Origin: Combretum micranthum
Taxonomy: Eukaryota; Streptophyta; Magnoliopsida; Myrtales; Combretaceae
Length of the DNA stretch: 64,000 bases
Direction of reading: 5' to 3'
Assembly (NCBI GenBank): GCA_024138025.1
Contig: JAMXBD010001391.1
Coordinates: 124,001 to 188,000, forward strand
In this document: positions 37,609-48,004 of the stretch, in pieces
How the letters are laid out: the number at the start of each line of letters is the position of its first letter
Position numbering within the stretch: position 1 is the stretch's first letter
Notes under the pieces: generated by a model
Seen by the model: only the letters and a program-made list of their open reading frames with translations
What the model was told of the DNA's origin: nothing
The model's database searches: none
Translations under genes and position numbers: made by a program

Positions 37609-37895
37609 GGGGTACATGCCAGAAATGGTACATAAACTTTAGAAAAATATGCAAATAGATACCTAAATTTTGAAATTGGTCAATTTAGTATCTAAAAGAA
37701 CTTTTCATGCACACTAATGGTAGCTCCATCATATGGGTTAAAAATGTTATGTAGAATGACCGTGTTAGCCAATTTGATTAAAATACTATTGGCATCTATG
37801 AAAAGTTTTTCCAGGTTTAGATTGGTCAATTTCAAAATTTAGATATCTAATTGCATATTTTACCAAAGTTTAAATATCATTCACGACATTGTCCC
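37609..37895. mobile_element. MITE, family B, copy 2
   Basis: Long inverted repeats: the left arm contains AAATATGCAAATAGATACC and AAATTTTGAAATTGG, and the right arm carries their inverses. The flanks TCTTTATA (37601-37608) and TCTTTATT (37896-37903) match at seven of eight positions. The element is non-coding and related to 15590-15852. Confidence 0.75.
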
Positions 37896-37949
37896 TCTTT
37901 ATTATTCCTTTAAGGTGTTATGGGTAGATATCAAAATTTACTAGAAAAG

Positions 37950-38293
37950 AGGTAAATTACACTAAAAGTATCAACATTTAAGGTAAGTTCATTTAGGATA
38001 TCAACGTTTTAAAAAGGAAAATTAAAGTTTCGCAAAGTAAATTAAATGAGGTACCAATATTTTATAAAGTTCATTTAAGGTATCAACGTTTCAATTGATT
38101 TCAATTAGTTTTCCTAAATTTTCATTATGGTCAATTATTAATATCTTATCCGACTCACTTTGCAAAAAATTGATACCTTTAATTACTTGAAATAATAATA
38201 CCTTAAATAAACTTATCCCAAACGTTGATTTAAAACGTTGATACTTTAAATAAACTTATCCTCAAATGTTAATACTTTTGATGTAATTTACCC
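37950..38293. mobile_element. Mutator-like MITE, family A, copy 2
   Basis: Starts AGGTAAATTACAC and ends, on the other strand, GGGTAAATTACATC. The flanks ACTAGAAAAG (37940-37949) and ATTAGAAAAG (38294-38303) match at nine of ten positions. The arms share AAGGTATCAACGTTT-like repeats with the copies at 9357 and 51844. It lies 54 bp from a family B element. Confidence 0.85.
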
Positions 38294-38858
38294 ATTAGAA
38301 AAGACTAAGGAATAACTACTCCTCTCATCATGCACAAAATTCTATGTGTAGCTATGAAATCGATATGGAAATTTTTTATACTCACATTAAATTTAGTGTA
38401 TATTTCCTCCCGTCATTCTTGTTAGGATTAGATAAAGGAATTGTAATTCCTTAATTTGCAGAAATAACAATTTTGTAGAATAGTTATATAACGATGAAAA
38501 TTAGAAATAAAGTTACAAAAAAAGGAATAGCTATTTTATTTCATATTTATGTAGTCAATCAAACTCTTCATAATAATAATAAAAAAAAAGATAAGGTTCT
38601 TAAATAAACATTTATTATCTCATCTAAAGACTCAAGCTTTATATATATTTTTACTTATTGCTAACAATTGTCAGATTTGTCATTTCTATATAGGAAAATA
38701 GCACATTTATGGAATATTTTTAAGAATCTTATGAACTAAGTAGATCCATTTGATGTGGAAGTTCCTTGAATTGTCTATACTTCATCCTAAAAGATCCATG
38801 ATGGCCTTTACAAATAAAAACATCTACTTTATCATTAAATTAATTATATGAATTTATA

Positions 38859-39782
38859 CAGTAAAACCTCTATAAATTAATAATGTTGGAACTATTAAAT
38901 TTTATTATTTCAAAAAGATATATTAATAAATTGATAAATGAAGAGATTATGAATTTAAAAAATGCATTTTCAATTCAGCAAATATAAATTGAATAATGTA
39001 AAAAATGAATTTATATCATTAATATATGTATCGTATTTCATGAATTAATTTAAAAAAATCATTTTATACATATATTTTTATGAAAATAAGTTCATAAATG
39101 GTATTCACTGTTTTAATACTTAAAACAATATTCATTGTATTGACTTATTAAATAAAGTTCAATAAAAGTCATTTTGCATTTATGAGTTTATTGTATTAAA
39201 ACTGAAGACATTTATGGTACGATGATAAAATAGAACTACTATATAAACAACATAGAAATAATTTGGAAATCATACTATCATCTAAAAAGTATCTATAAAT
39301 CAACAATGACTGATCAAATACATACAACATTATATTAGCATAAGAGAGTTCACTCTGGATACACTAAAAAGATTTATAGCGGTACATGGCTTGGTGAAAA
39401 ATATCATTTCGAAGTTAGTCAAGATACAATATCAAACACTCTCAAACGATCATATGAATATCTTTGATATAATTTAGAAATATGAGGGAATACCAAGTGA
39501 CACAAACAAGTAAATTTTCTAGACATGGAGAAGGTTGCATAAATTAATAATTTTCTAAAATTACAAATATAACTTCTTGGTGGACTTCATCTCTATCTTT
39601 TCTTATTGCATTCAACATATTGATGGTCTGTAGATTTATATAAAGGTTTTTCTAAAATTTATTTTCTTATTAATTTATTAAAATTACTAATTTTTTAAAT
39701 TGATCCAAATTAGGACTGAAAAAGAATGTTATTTTTTTATAAAATTACTAATTATTGAGTATTAATTATGGAGGTTTGTCTG
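38859..39782 (+). mobile_element. pogo/Lemi-like DNA transposon, internally deleted
   Basis: The left terminus CAGTAAAACCTCTATAAAT is the known signature of plant pogo-like (Emigrant/Lemi) elements. The right terminus on the minus strand, CAGACAAACCTCCATAATT, is its decayed partner. TA precedes the element and TG follows it, a decayed TA duplication. Between them, at about 39390-39465, the plus strand encodes EVSQDTISNTLKRSYEYL, matching the N-terminal helix-turn-helix of pogo transposases. At 924 bp the element has lost most of the transposase, including the DDE region. Confidence 0.8.
39390..39470 (+). pseudogene. pogo transposase helix-turn-helix fragment
   Basis: WLGEKYHFEVSQDTISNTL is followed by KRSYEYL and a stop. 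This fits the DNA-binding N-terminus of pogo-family transposases, which recognises the element ends. Only this short piece survives. Confidence 0.7.
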
Positions 39783-40499
39783 TGGTTAACGTAATAACTA
39801 TTTGTGGTCTTTGTTTAAACTCTTAAATGCTTGCGCTTTCATCATCTTCCAAAAAAATAATATTTAAACCAACAATTCCTGTATTGGAATCGAAGATTTA
39901 TGGTCCAATTGACTTGGTAAATTTCGCCGATTCTTCCTGTGGGCTTAATAAGTATGACCAGAGACCTAAATTTTTTCTCATATTTTCTACTAATAAATAT
40001 ATGTATAGTCATATCAATTTATCGCCCTTGAATTTTGATATACTTCTATTGGCCTAGACCTAGAGGATACAGGACGCTGACTCCGAGGTCTTTTTCTGTG
40101 TTTATCTTCTAAGCAAAAACAGAAAATGAGGGCACAATACTGATATTAGAACGTGCAACTTACTCCATTTTATATGCTAAATACGTTTTGAACAAATTTT
40201 AAAGATTAGAGCACACACTTTGATTTTATTTATTTTTCAAAACTTGCTTTTCAATGGTAATTTATAAGTTTTATATGCCATATCCTATAATCTCTATTTT
40301 AAGTTATATAGGATACATACTCTAAGCTGTTTTATGTGCCGCATAAAAATTCTTAATTATTAATATTAAACGTAACAATCTTATATTATTATTCTTTGTG
40401 TTTTAATATCAGCTGGTCTTGTATTAGTAAAACTAATAATAATATTTGTAATGTTATTTATTTGTTTATTATTATTTTTTTTCTTTCCTATAGTAATGG

Positions 40500-40590
40500 C
40501 AAAAGGGATTCAAACTCATTTATTCCCATTTGAGATTTATTCCACCAATATTAATATTACTAAGTTATAAGGTTGTAGTAATAATGAATT
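40500..40590 (-). mobile_element. Possible SINE fragment
   Basis: The minus strand shows a B-box-like AGTTTGAATCC (plus 40506-40516) preceded at a tRNA-like distance by text resembling an A box (AACTTAGTAATATT). Similar arrangements occur at 41577-41650 and 45783-45860. Confidence 0.3.
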
Positions 40591-41089
40591 TGGTGTTGAT
40601 TTTATTCTAAATAATTTTATACATTATAATAGAATGCAATATTGAGATATTATTTGGAGGTAAATTGGTTGGAGCTATATTATTAGGTTAAATCTTACAA
40701 TGGATTGCTATTTTGTTAACATTGCTTCATGAAAACTTTTTTAGAATTATGTCATCAGGTTCATGAAGTGCATCTTTGATTAAAAATATGTGATTAAACT
40801 GTTAAAGAATACCCGATAAATAAAAGGTGTATATATATACACGCGCATACATATTTTTATAAATGATAAATATATAAAGTTGTGCTCTAAAAATTTACTG
40901 GGGAATTTCAATTTCTCTATATCTGATTTAAAATTTTATAGTGTATTAGCATCTATCTTTAAACCCTTTTAAAAGGAAAGGCATTATGAAAAGTTGGAAA
41001 AGAAAATGTTAAAGGGCAATATGGTATTAGCACAAGAATCCTGTGAAAAAAAAAAAAAAAACTATTGATGTACTCATTCAAATGGTGGG

Positions 41090-41122
41090 GGAGAGAGAGA
41101 GAGAGAGAGAAAGAGAAAGAGA
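41090..41122. repeat. GA microsatellite
   Basis: A (GA)n run ending in GAAAGAGAAAGAGA. Confidence 0.9.
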
Positions 41123-41161
41123 ATATTGAAACTTCTTCATTTATTATGTAAGAAGAACCAT

Positions 41162-41282
41162 TGCATGGGGTTTACGTGGCCATGCAAACCTGCAACTTGG
41201 AGACGCAGAAGTGGATCCAATGAGATAAAGAGACTGACGTCCACTCCACCAACAAATCCCATAAACCCTAAACACCCATGCA
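41162..41282. promoter_or_regulatory. Cluster of three RY motifs with adjoining ACGT box, upstream of FUS3
   Basis: TGCATG at 41162-41167, CATGCA at 41181-41186 and CATGCA at 41277-41282 are RY elements, the sites bound by B3 factors of the ABI3/FUS3/LEC2 group. The middle one directly follows ACGTGGC (41174-41180), an ABRE/G-box-type core for bZIP factors, and a TGACGTCC lies at about 41235-41242. Such RY plus ACGT pairing is typical of seed-maturation promoters. The cluster is about 3.2 kb upstream of the FUS3 start codon with no other gene recognised between. A role in FUS3 control is inference. Confidence 0.45.
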
Positions 41283-41576
41283 TTGACTTTATTATTTTCC
41301 CTTCTCTCCCCAATGCAGAATCTACTCCTTACTTACTCAATAAACTATCCCTCATATGGCACGAAAATCCGAGGTTTCTCTACTTTTTCCTTAAAAGATG
41401 TAGAAAAATTTACCAAATATAATCCCCAATCTGAATATCACAGACCAAGTTTTATATCCAATTACAGTAGATTTTGGATGAATTTATCATTTCCAATGTG
41501 TGTAAGAGTATCTACTGAGGATCTTTCTACACGGGTCTTTATTTACTTATTTATTTATTTATTCTGGTTATTATAA

Positions 41577-41650
41577 GAAGAAGTTGGATTCAAACCGGAT
41601 AGTTCTCACCTAAAAGGCACGACTACTATTACTAGACTATAAAGCTATTT
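41577..41650 (-). mobile_element. Possible SINE fragment with A and B boxes
   Basis: On the minus strand, AGCTTTATAGTCTAGTAATAG resembles a tRNA-derived 5' end with an A box. GGTTTGAATCC (plus 41586-41596) lies about 30 bases later, as a B box. A TTTA-rich tail follows. The arrangement matches plant SINEs; the ends are undefined. Confidence 0.4.
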
Positions 41651-43756
41651 ACTTTCATTTCATCATTAAAATTTATTAACTAAATATAAAGATAACAAAC
41701 TATAACTCTAGATATAGACACACTTGAATTTTCTTAGAGAAAAAAGGGATAAAAGTTATGAAATATGGCACAGCTTTAAATTTTAACCGCTATAGACTTT
41801 ATTACTTCTATTAAATAATGAACTTGTGCTATACGTTAGTAAGTCTAGCTAGTCAATCAATGTTTACCCTTCTAGCCCTTATTTTGAATCCCCATACATA
41901 TTCCTCATTGGCTCATTAGGCTTCCCTTTTTACATATCAACCGTTATTGCTCTATATTTAATCTTAAATATTTGTTTTCAACTACATAAATATTAAATAT
42001 TTCATTTAGAAAAAATAAGTCCGGCTTTTTTTATTCTAATTAGAGATGAGTCTTACCTCTTTTGTCTATTTTATACAAATCAATAGAAGTGAGCTACTGA
42101 GATAATACAGCTCACCTTTTTAGGTCTTATTATGCGATTTTCGTTTAAAGAGAGCAAAGATAGAAAAAAGTTTTAATATTTCAGTTATTGTGTCTCAATC
42201 ATATTCTAAGCAATAATAATATAACACATGTATATTGTTTATTTTAAGGATACTTTTATTTTTTTAAATTTGTTTAACACGTGTCAAGTGTTTATTGGTT
42301 AGAACAGATGAAGATAGCAATTATTTTTGCACAAAGATATACCCTATCGGACCATATGTGCCTAGTGTTAAAGGCTTATATATTGTATATATATAGTAAG
42401 TAATTGAAAAATCAAATCATTACAATTTAAAATCTTAAACATCAGAAAGAGGATCATGATGGAGAGATTCTGTGAACTTAGAGTTACCCTTCGAAGTTAC
42501 TCATATATTATTGCAGAAGGAACTGAAACCGTGTACGTATGTATGCTCAACAGCACGAACAGCAACAAACGATATAACAGATCTCTGTAATATGTATAGG
42601 CCAACATAACACAGTTGTGTGAACGTGAACATGTCCATGTGTGTAGGGTCCAGTTGTTAAATATATCTCAATTTCTATAAATATTTGAAAAATGGAACCT
42701 ATTCTATAATCTAATTTTCCATACACATATATATTTCATCCATTAAGCGATATAAATATATAAAAAGAGAGAGCGCATATGGGTATTAAGTAAGTACCAA
42801 TTATATTTTAACACATGATAACTTTAAAAGTATCATGTATCGAAATTTTATTAGTATCTATGTATCGATAACTCGTATAACATGAATCGTGTGGCACAGC
42901 TTTACTAGATGGGGATAGAAAAATTGGAAAGGGGGGGATGGTTTTGGACGGAAACTCCGATAATAATGTAATATATGCATACGCACAAAGGTAGCCATTG
43001 ATTTCTGGTAAAATGTCCACAGAACTTTTCCAACACCTGGAGGGTGGACCTCATTCCATTACTCATCCATATACACTCACCTCAATAATCCCCTCTATTA
43101 TACTAACTCTACTCTGCCCTCGTTATTCAAACCATGGTTCCATTATTCATCTTCTCCAATGTCTCCACTCCTTCACATGCCTAAATTCTTAAATTTACTT
43201 TATTTAGTATGCTATAAATGAAAAATAAAAATAAAAATAAAAATAGAAAAAATACGTGTATGTTAAACAAAAACAAAATCACAAGGGTGCATCAAAACGT
43301 ATAAATTAAAAATTCCCTTTCCCTATCATAGTCTTTCAGATAAACAATAAATTATTGTATCTAAAATTCCGTTTATTTTATTTCGGGATATTCAATATTT
43401 TTTTTTCCCTAAATGTCTGCTTTATTAGATATATACATCATCAAGTATTAAATGACCAAGTCTATCTTAACCGAAAAATGAGCACATTAATATATCCAAA
43501 ATTTCCTCACCATACCCTCTCTTCACGAGCATTTTAAAGTCAGGTCGGTTGGGAAAACCATTGAATAAATGATTTAGCAAAACTGAACCATACATACATA
43601 ATAAATGCATAAAAACGTTGAAAATTTTTTCTATTGTAATCTTTCAACACGTATTAAAACATTCAAGTTTTTATTTTTTAAAAATTTATAATAAGATTCT
43701 ACAAGATGGTTTGATTTGATAAATGGTTAATAATTGAGCGAGCAAAAGTTAATACA

Positions 43757-43945
43757 GTGAGACACTTTAGAAGTACTACACATAACGTGTATTATACATA
43801 TTATCAATAAATACCAATAAATTTTAACATGTATAATCGGTATTTTAAAAATTATCCGCTATCTCTTTTTATGTATTAAAAATTTTAAATTTTATTGATA
43901 ATTATCGCATATAAGTATTACACATGATTTGTGTCACATAAGCTA
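43757..43945. repeat. MITE-like inverted repeat
   Basis: The left arm contains CACATAACGTGTATTATACA and ATTATCAATAAA; the right arm inverted reads ACAAATCATGTGTAATACT and ATTATCAATAAA. The arms are roughly 80 bp each. No clear target duplication was found. Confidence 0.5.
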
Positions 43946-44112
43946 ACTAAGTTGCATTGTACGAAACCCCAAAAAAAGGAAGAAAAGGAGAAATAAAAAG
44001 AAGAAGACAAGTAGTGAATAATGTAATATGCACAAATGTCACCAATGGTAATAAGCTAAAGTAGTAACGGGCCGGTGGGAATTGGCAAAAAAACACACAA
44101 AACCCAAATTTT

Positions 44113-44123
44113 CCTAAAAATGG
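44113..44123 (+). promoter_or_regulatory. CArG-like site in FUS3 proximal promoter
   Basis: CCTAAAAATGG fits a relaxed CArG box (CC, seven A/T, GG). In Arabidopsis FUS3 is reported as a target of the MADS factor AGL15, which binds CArG-like sites. It lies about 60 bp upstream of the probable TATA box. Short motif, low weight. Confidence 0.3.
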
Positions 44124-44175
44124 TAAAATCTCACCTCCACTTACAATACTTGAAACACGAGACCTTACCCTTTAA

Positions 44176-44183
44176 TATATAAA
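44176..44183 (+). promoter_or_regulatory. TATA box of FUS3
   Basis: TATATAAA precedes a pyrimidine-rich CT tract and lies 330 bp upstream of the first ATG. This allows a 5' UTR of roughly 300 bases with the (CT) repeat at 44336-44363. Confidence 0.6.
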
Positions 44184-44335
44184 CTTATATACCTTTCTCT
44201 CTCTCTCTCCCTCTTTTCACTTCAAAACACACACAAACACACCACCTTTAACAAAACTATTAGTCTTCACCATTTCTTTGCCTGCCGAGCGTCCACCACC
44301 GTGTTGTTCCATCCTCTGCCACCACCAACCCACAA

Positions 44336-44363
44336 CTCTCTCTCTCTCTCTCTCTCTCTCTCT
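44336..44363. repeat. CT microsatellite in FUS3 5' UTR
   Basis: Fourteen CT units between the TATA box and the start codon. Confidence 0.9.
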
Positions 44364-44513
44364 TCACTGAAATCTAAAGAGAAACCCCAAGTATCCAGTA
44401 GTGTGTTACGTATATAAGTCAGTGTACCATATATATACATACATACACATATCATCACTTCTTCTTTTTCTGTTTATTTATTTTTTTTTTTTTTGGGTTG
44501 CACGTAACCCTAA

Positions 44514-47483
44514 ATGATGATGCACCGAAACGAGGCGTGTGGTGTTTTGGCAAGTGGAGATGGGTTTGGAGTACTAGGGTTTGGGCTGGATGATAATAAA
44601 AATAGACTAAAAACAAAAACAAAAATAAAAACAAAAATGGTAGTAGTAATAATAATAGTAATAATGATAATAATAATAAATGGATTTCTCAGATCATCAG
44701 GGCGACAACACGAGATGAGGAGGAGGAGGACGACGAGGTTGCCAGGACGACCGAACATGGTACGAGAGGATTGTTCGAGGTTGGTGTTCAAAGAAAGAAA
44801 AGGAATGTGGGTAGACAGAAGAAGAGGACGACGACTCCAAATTTCATCAACTTTCTCTCAGTTACTCCTCCTCCTCTTCCTCCTCCTCCTCCGCCTCCTT
44901 CTCGTCCTCCTATTACCACTACTACTTCCACTCCTAGAAGAACTAGTCCCACCCCCACTTCTACTACTTCCAACAACAACATCAACAATGCGCTCGTGTC
45001 AACTAGTATCTTCGGCCATCCATTACGTGTGAGCCTCTTTCCTTTCCTTTCCTTTCCTTTCCAATTATTATTTATTTATTTATTTTGGTTTTGGCCATAT
45101 TGAAAAATATCAACGTGTAATAATGATTTAGTTAGTGCCATCTCTTGAAATTAATTTCTCTGTCTTAAAAGAATTATGATGTTTAATAATTATTGTATTG
45201 GGTGTTCCTTTCCTTTTCTTTTTCTTCTTTTTTTTTTTTTTAATATTTGGGTATGTTTTGTGTTCAATTGATTTTGTCATGTCATATTTGTCTAGTCTCT
45301 AGTATTAACAAGTACCCCTAGAGAAGATATAGATCTAGAAGGATCTAGTTTCGATAATCTAGACCAAAATGGGTTTTTTTTTATTTAAAACATAATAATA
45401 TCAGATCAATGGTAGTTGTCTCATAATTTGAATTTTTAAAAGTCATTAAAATTTGAAATTAAAAATTGTTCTTTCCCAGCTAATGAGAAAGTAAATATTT
45501 GGTGTTTTGATATATGATTATTTAATATTTTTGTGTCACTTCTAGACAAATATTGGTTTGTTCGTTTGGAAAGTCAAGGTCACCAAGAGTAATTTTATTG
45601 CATATATACGTGATAGTAATGTTTGGTCGAAAGCTTAAAATTTAAAAATCTATGGAACCTTGTGAGCTAAAAGAATAACGACAATAATTACAGATTTGGA
45701 TTAATTTGGTTATTGTCATTGAACTTGAACGCAGATACTTTTTTTTTTTAAGATTAATTTCTTTTTTCTTTTAACATTACAAAGAAAAAAGATTCAAACT
45801 TATATCTGATTTATAAGTAAGAGACCAGATACCGATAGGAATACGCCACTATACATTATTATCAATGCCAATGCTAATTGCTTAATCATATTGTTTGTAA
45901 TTAATGGTTCCAAATGTGTATGAAGATGACCATGTGTATTTTCTACGATCATTCATCTCAACAAAAATTTTTCGTATTTTCATCAATATTAACACAACAT
46001 GACAATTATTATTATTATTATTATTATTGGGAATCTAGAATATCCAATTGTGTATTTCTTGATGTGCTCAGGTGATCGATCCGAGGAAGCTGAGATTTCT
46101 CTTCCAAAAGGAACTTAAGAACAGCGATGTAAGCTCTCTGAGGAGAATGATCCTTCCCAAGGTTCGCTTACTAGTTTTTAAAATTTCATCACCAATGCTT
46201 TCACACAATCTTTCATTTTTTTTTTTCAATCTATTTACGTTGAATTAATCTTTACTTCCGACTTGTTGACTTTGTTGAATGAATATAATTATTATGAAAT
46301 TATATTATTTAATAATTAATAAAGCTGTAAGATTTTTATTTGTTATTTTTTATATATGAGGGTATTTTTGAGAAAAATCAATTACAACATTAAATCATTA
46401 TTCATATGATTAAGTACGGAATGATTATTATCAACGTTTTTTATAATAGACGTAACTATGTAATCGTTTGTATAAAGAATATGATCGTGATTGATTTATT
46501 ATTACAGCGAAGTGAACAAACAATTAATATGATGAAATATATTCTTTTAGCGAATTGTAGTAATAATTATACGAAAAATCCATCCGTGAAATCTCAAATG
46601 GTTCACTGATTGGTGCTCAGAAAGCGGCTGAAACTCATCTTCCAGCTCTCGAGTCCAAGGAAGGAATGCTTATTAATATGGATGATATTGATGGTCAACA
46701 TGTATGGAGTTTCAAATATAGGTTCGTATTTTATGATTAGAGCTTATCACATTTTTATGAAATGATAGCGTTTAATAGCAATTTAGCTATAGTATGATAG
46801 TTATAATAATTATGCTTTATATCTTCTATGTGCAGATTCTGGCCCAATAACAATAGCAGGATGTATGTGCTAGAGAACACTGGTACATTAATCTAAGGCC
46901 ATAATCAGATTTATCTTTCTAAATCTAGTCTTCATTAATGTTAAAATATTATCCAAATTTTGATGAGATGTATTGTAATTAGTCATTGTGAAATATTTCA
47001 GGAGATTTTGTCAACACACATGGATTACAACTTGGAGATTTCATCATGGTCTATCAGAATGATCAAAATCACAATTATGTAAGATCGATAATCCCGGATT
47101 ATAATTAACAACCTACCTAAATCATCTTTTACTAAGTATAAATAATGATCGATTGAGTTAAACTTAAAATTCGGTTCTGACTTCTTTTTCTTTAGGTAAT
47201 TCAAGCTAAAAAGGCGACAGAAGAAGATGTCTACTCGGACATAACCAAGAATACCATAAGCGATATCATCCTACAAGATTTCGAGGTGAATAAGGTTAAT
47301 TCCTTCAATTTTAATTACCCAACTTATGATGATGCAGGGATGTCATTCATATATGATACAACATTCTCAAATGATTCACCACTGGATTTTTTGGGTGGAT
47401 CGATGATGACCGACTATGGTAGGGTTGCACCACCCGAAAGCTTCGGATCAGTGGAGAACCTCTGCCTGGATGATTTTTACTGA
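44514..47483 (+). CDS. FUS3: B3-domain transcription factor FUSCA3
   Basis: Exons: 44514-45028, 46072-46161, 46621-46721, 46836-46882, 47002-47078 and 47196-47483, all GT-AG and phase-consistent from exon 1 onwards. Exons 2-6 encode a single B3 domain (VIDPRKLRFLFQKELKNSD, SSLRRMILPKKAAE, WSFKYRFWPNNNSRMYVLE, HGLQLGDFIMVYQ) and an acidic C-terminus ending GSVENLCLDDFY. These match FUS3 closely and distinguish it from LEC2 and ABI3. FUS3 is a nuclear factor that binds RY motifs and drives seed maturation, ABA/GA balance and embryo identity. Exon 1 begins MMMHRNEACGVLASGDG in one frame, while VQRKKRNVGRQKKR and the proline run belong to another. The change falls in an A-rich/Asn-coding repeat (44594-44692). 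A 1-nt indel or a 53-nt cryptic intron (44640-44692) would explain it. Arabidopsis FUS3 is about 312 residues; this would be about 355-370. Confidence 0.92.
44594..44692 (+). repeat. Low-complexity coding repeat in FUS3 exon 1 at the frame change
   Basis: AAAAACAAAAAC units pass into GTAGTAATAATAATAGT units. In the frame that leads to the basic motif this reads Lys/Asn and then poly-Asn; in the frame of the ATG it becomes a Val/Ile run. Both frames are open. GTAGTA at 44640 and TTCTCAG at 44686-44692 could also act as splice sites. Confidence 0.6.
45783..45860 (-). mobile_element. Possible SINE fragment in FUS3 intron 1
   Basis: The minus strand reads TATCTGGTCTCTTACTTAT, A-box-like, followed about 20 bases later by AGTTTGAATC (plus 45790-45799), B-box-like. 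Weak without a defined tail. Confidence 0.3.
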
Positions 47484-47722
47484 GCATGTGGTGGTGGAGT
47501 GGACAATGTGGTGTGATCTTGATTGTAATGAGAGAGGTTATATATATAGGACGAGTGAGTGGTTTTTGGTAGTGAATCAATCAGTGAGTGGGGGATGTTT
47601 GGACAACTTGATTTTGTGAGTTGAGAACTCTTCCTATTTTGTATTGTATTGTATTTGTATCCTTCACCGTAGATACATATGGCTGTACTGCTGCTACTAT
47701 GTTGGTTATCTTATATGGTTGT

Positions 47723-47728
47723 AATAAA
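47723..47728 (+). terminator. Probable FUS3 polyadenylation signal
   Basis: AATAAA 240 bases after the stop codon, following T/G-rich sequence typical of plant 3' ends. Confidence 0.5.
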
Positions 47729-47918
47729 GAAATGACGACACAAGCATGTCGAATTTCTTCAAATGTTATTTCCATGGAAAAGCTACCGCTTACCATTTAT
47801 TCTAGAGACTATGGTTTTAAGAATAATTTAATCATGAGGCCCCGTAAGATTGTTTTGGGGGATCAAATAGTATCTAAATTAGTGAATTTAAAATGTTAAA
47901 TTCTATCGGGTACAACAA

Positions 47919-47991
47919 GCCCGTCTAGCTCAGTCGGTAGAGCGCAAGGCTCTTAACCTTGTGGTCGTGGGTTCGAGCCCCACGGTGGGCG
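47919..47991 (+). tRNA. tRNA-Lys (anticodon CUU)
   Basis: The 73-base cloverleaf is complete. The acceptor stem GCCCGTC pairs with GGTGGGC (one G-U allowed), the A box is TAGCTCAGTCGG, and the anticodon stem CAAGG/CCTTG encloses loop CTCTTAA. The anticodon CTT is at 47952-47954 and the B box is GGTTCGAGCCC. A T5 run at 48000-48004 provides the Pol III stop. No intron. Decodes AAG. Confidence 0.97.
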
Positions 47992-47999
47992 GTTCCTTC

Positions 48000-48004
48000 T
48001 TTTT
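48000..48004 (+). terminator. Pol III terminator of tRNA-Lys
   Basis: Five T beginning eight bases after the tRNA 3' end. Confidence 0.85.

Larger units (their letters stand above)
41651..44170. other. FUS3 upstream region without other gene
   Basis: No coding gene recognised. It contains an inverted-repeat structure (43757-43945), several AT-rich tracts and short TA microsatellites. Confidence 0.5.

Noticed and set aside
44514..45032. 172-codon frame read as a separate hydrophobic protein
   Set aside because: Its second half overlaps the FUS3 Pro-rich and basic region in another frame. The Val/Ile and Leu runs come from ATA/GTA and CTC repeats; only its first part looks like the FUS3 N-terminus.
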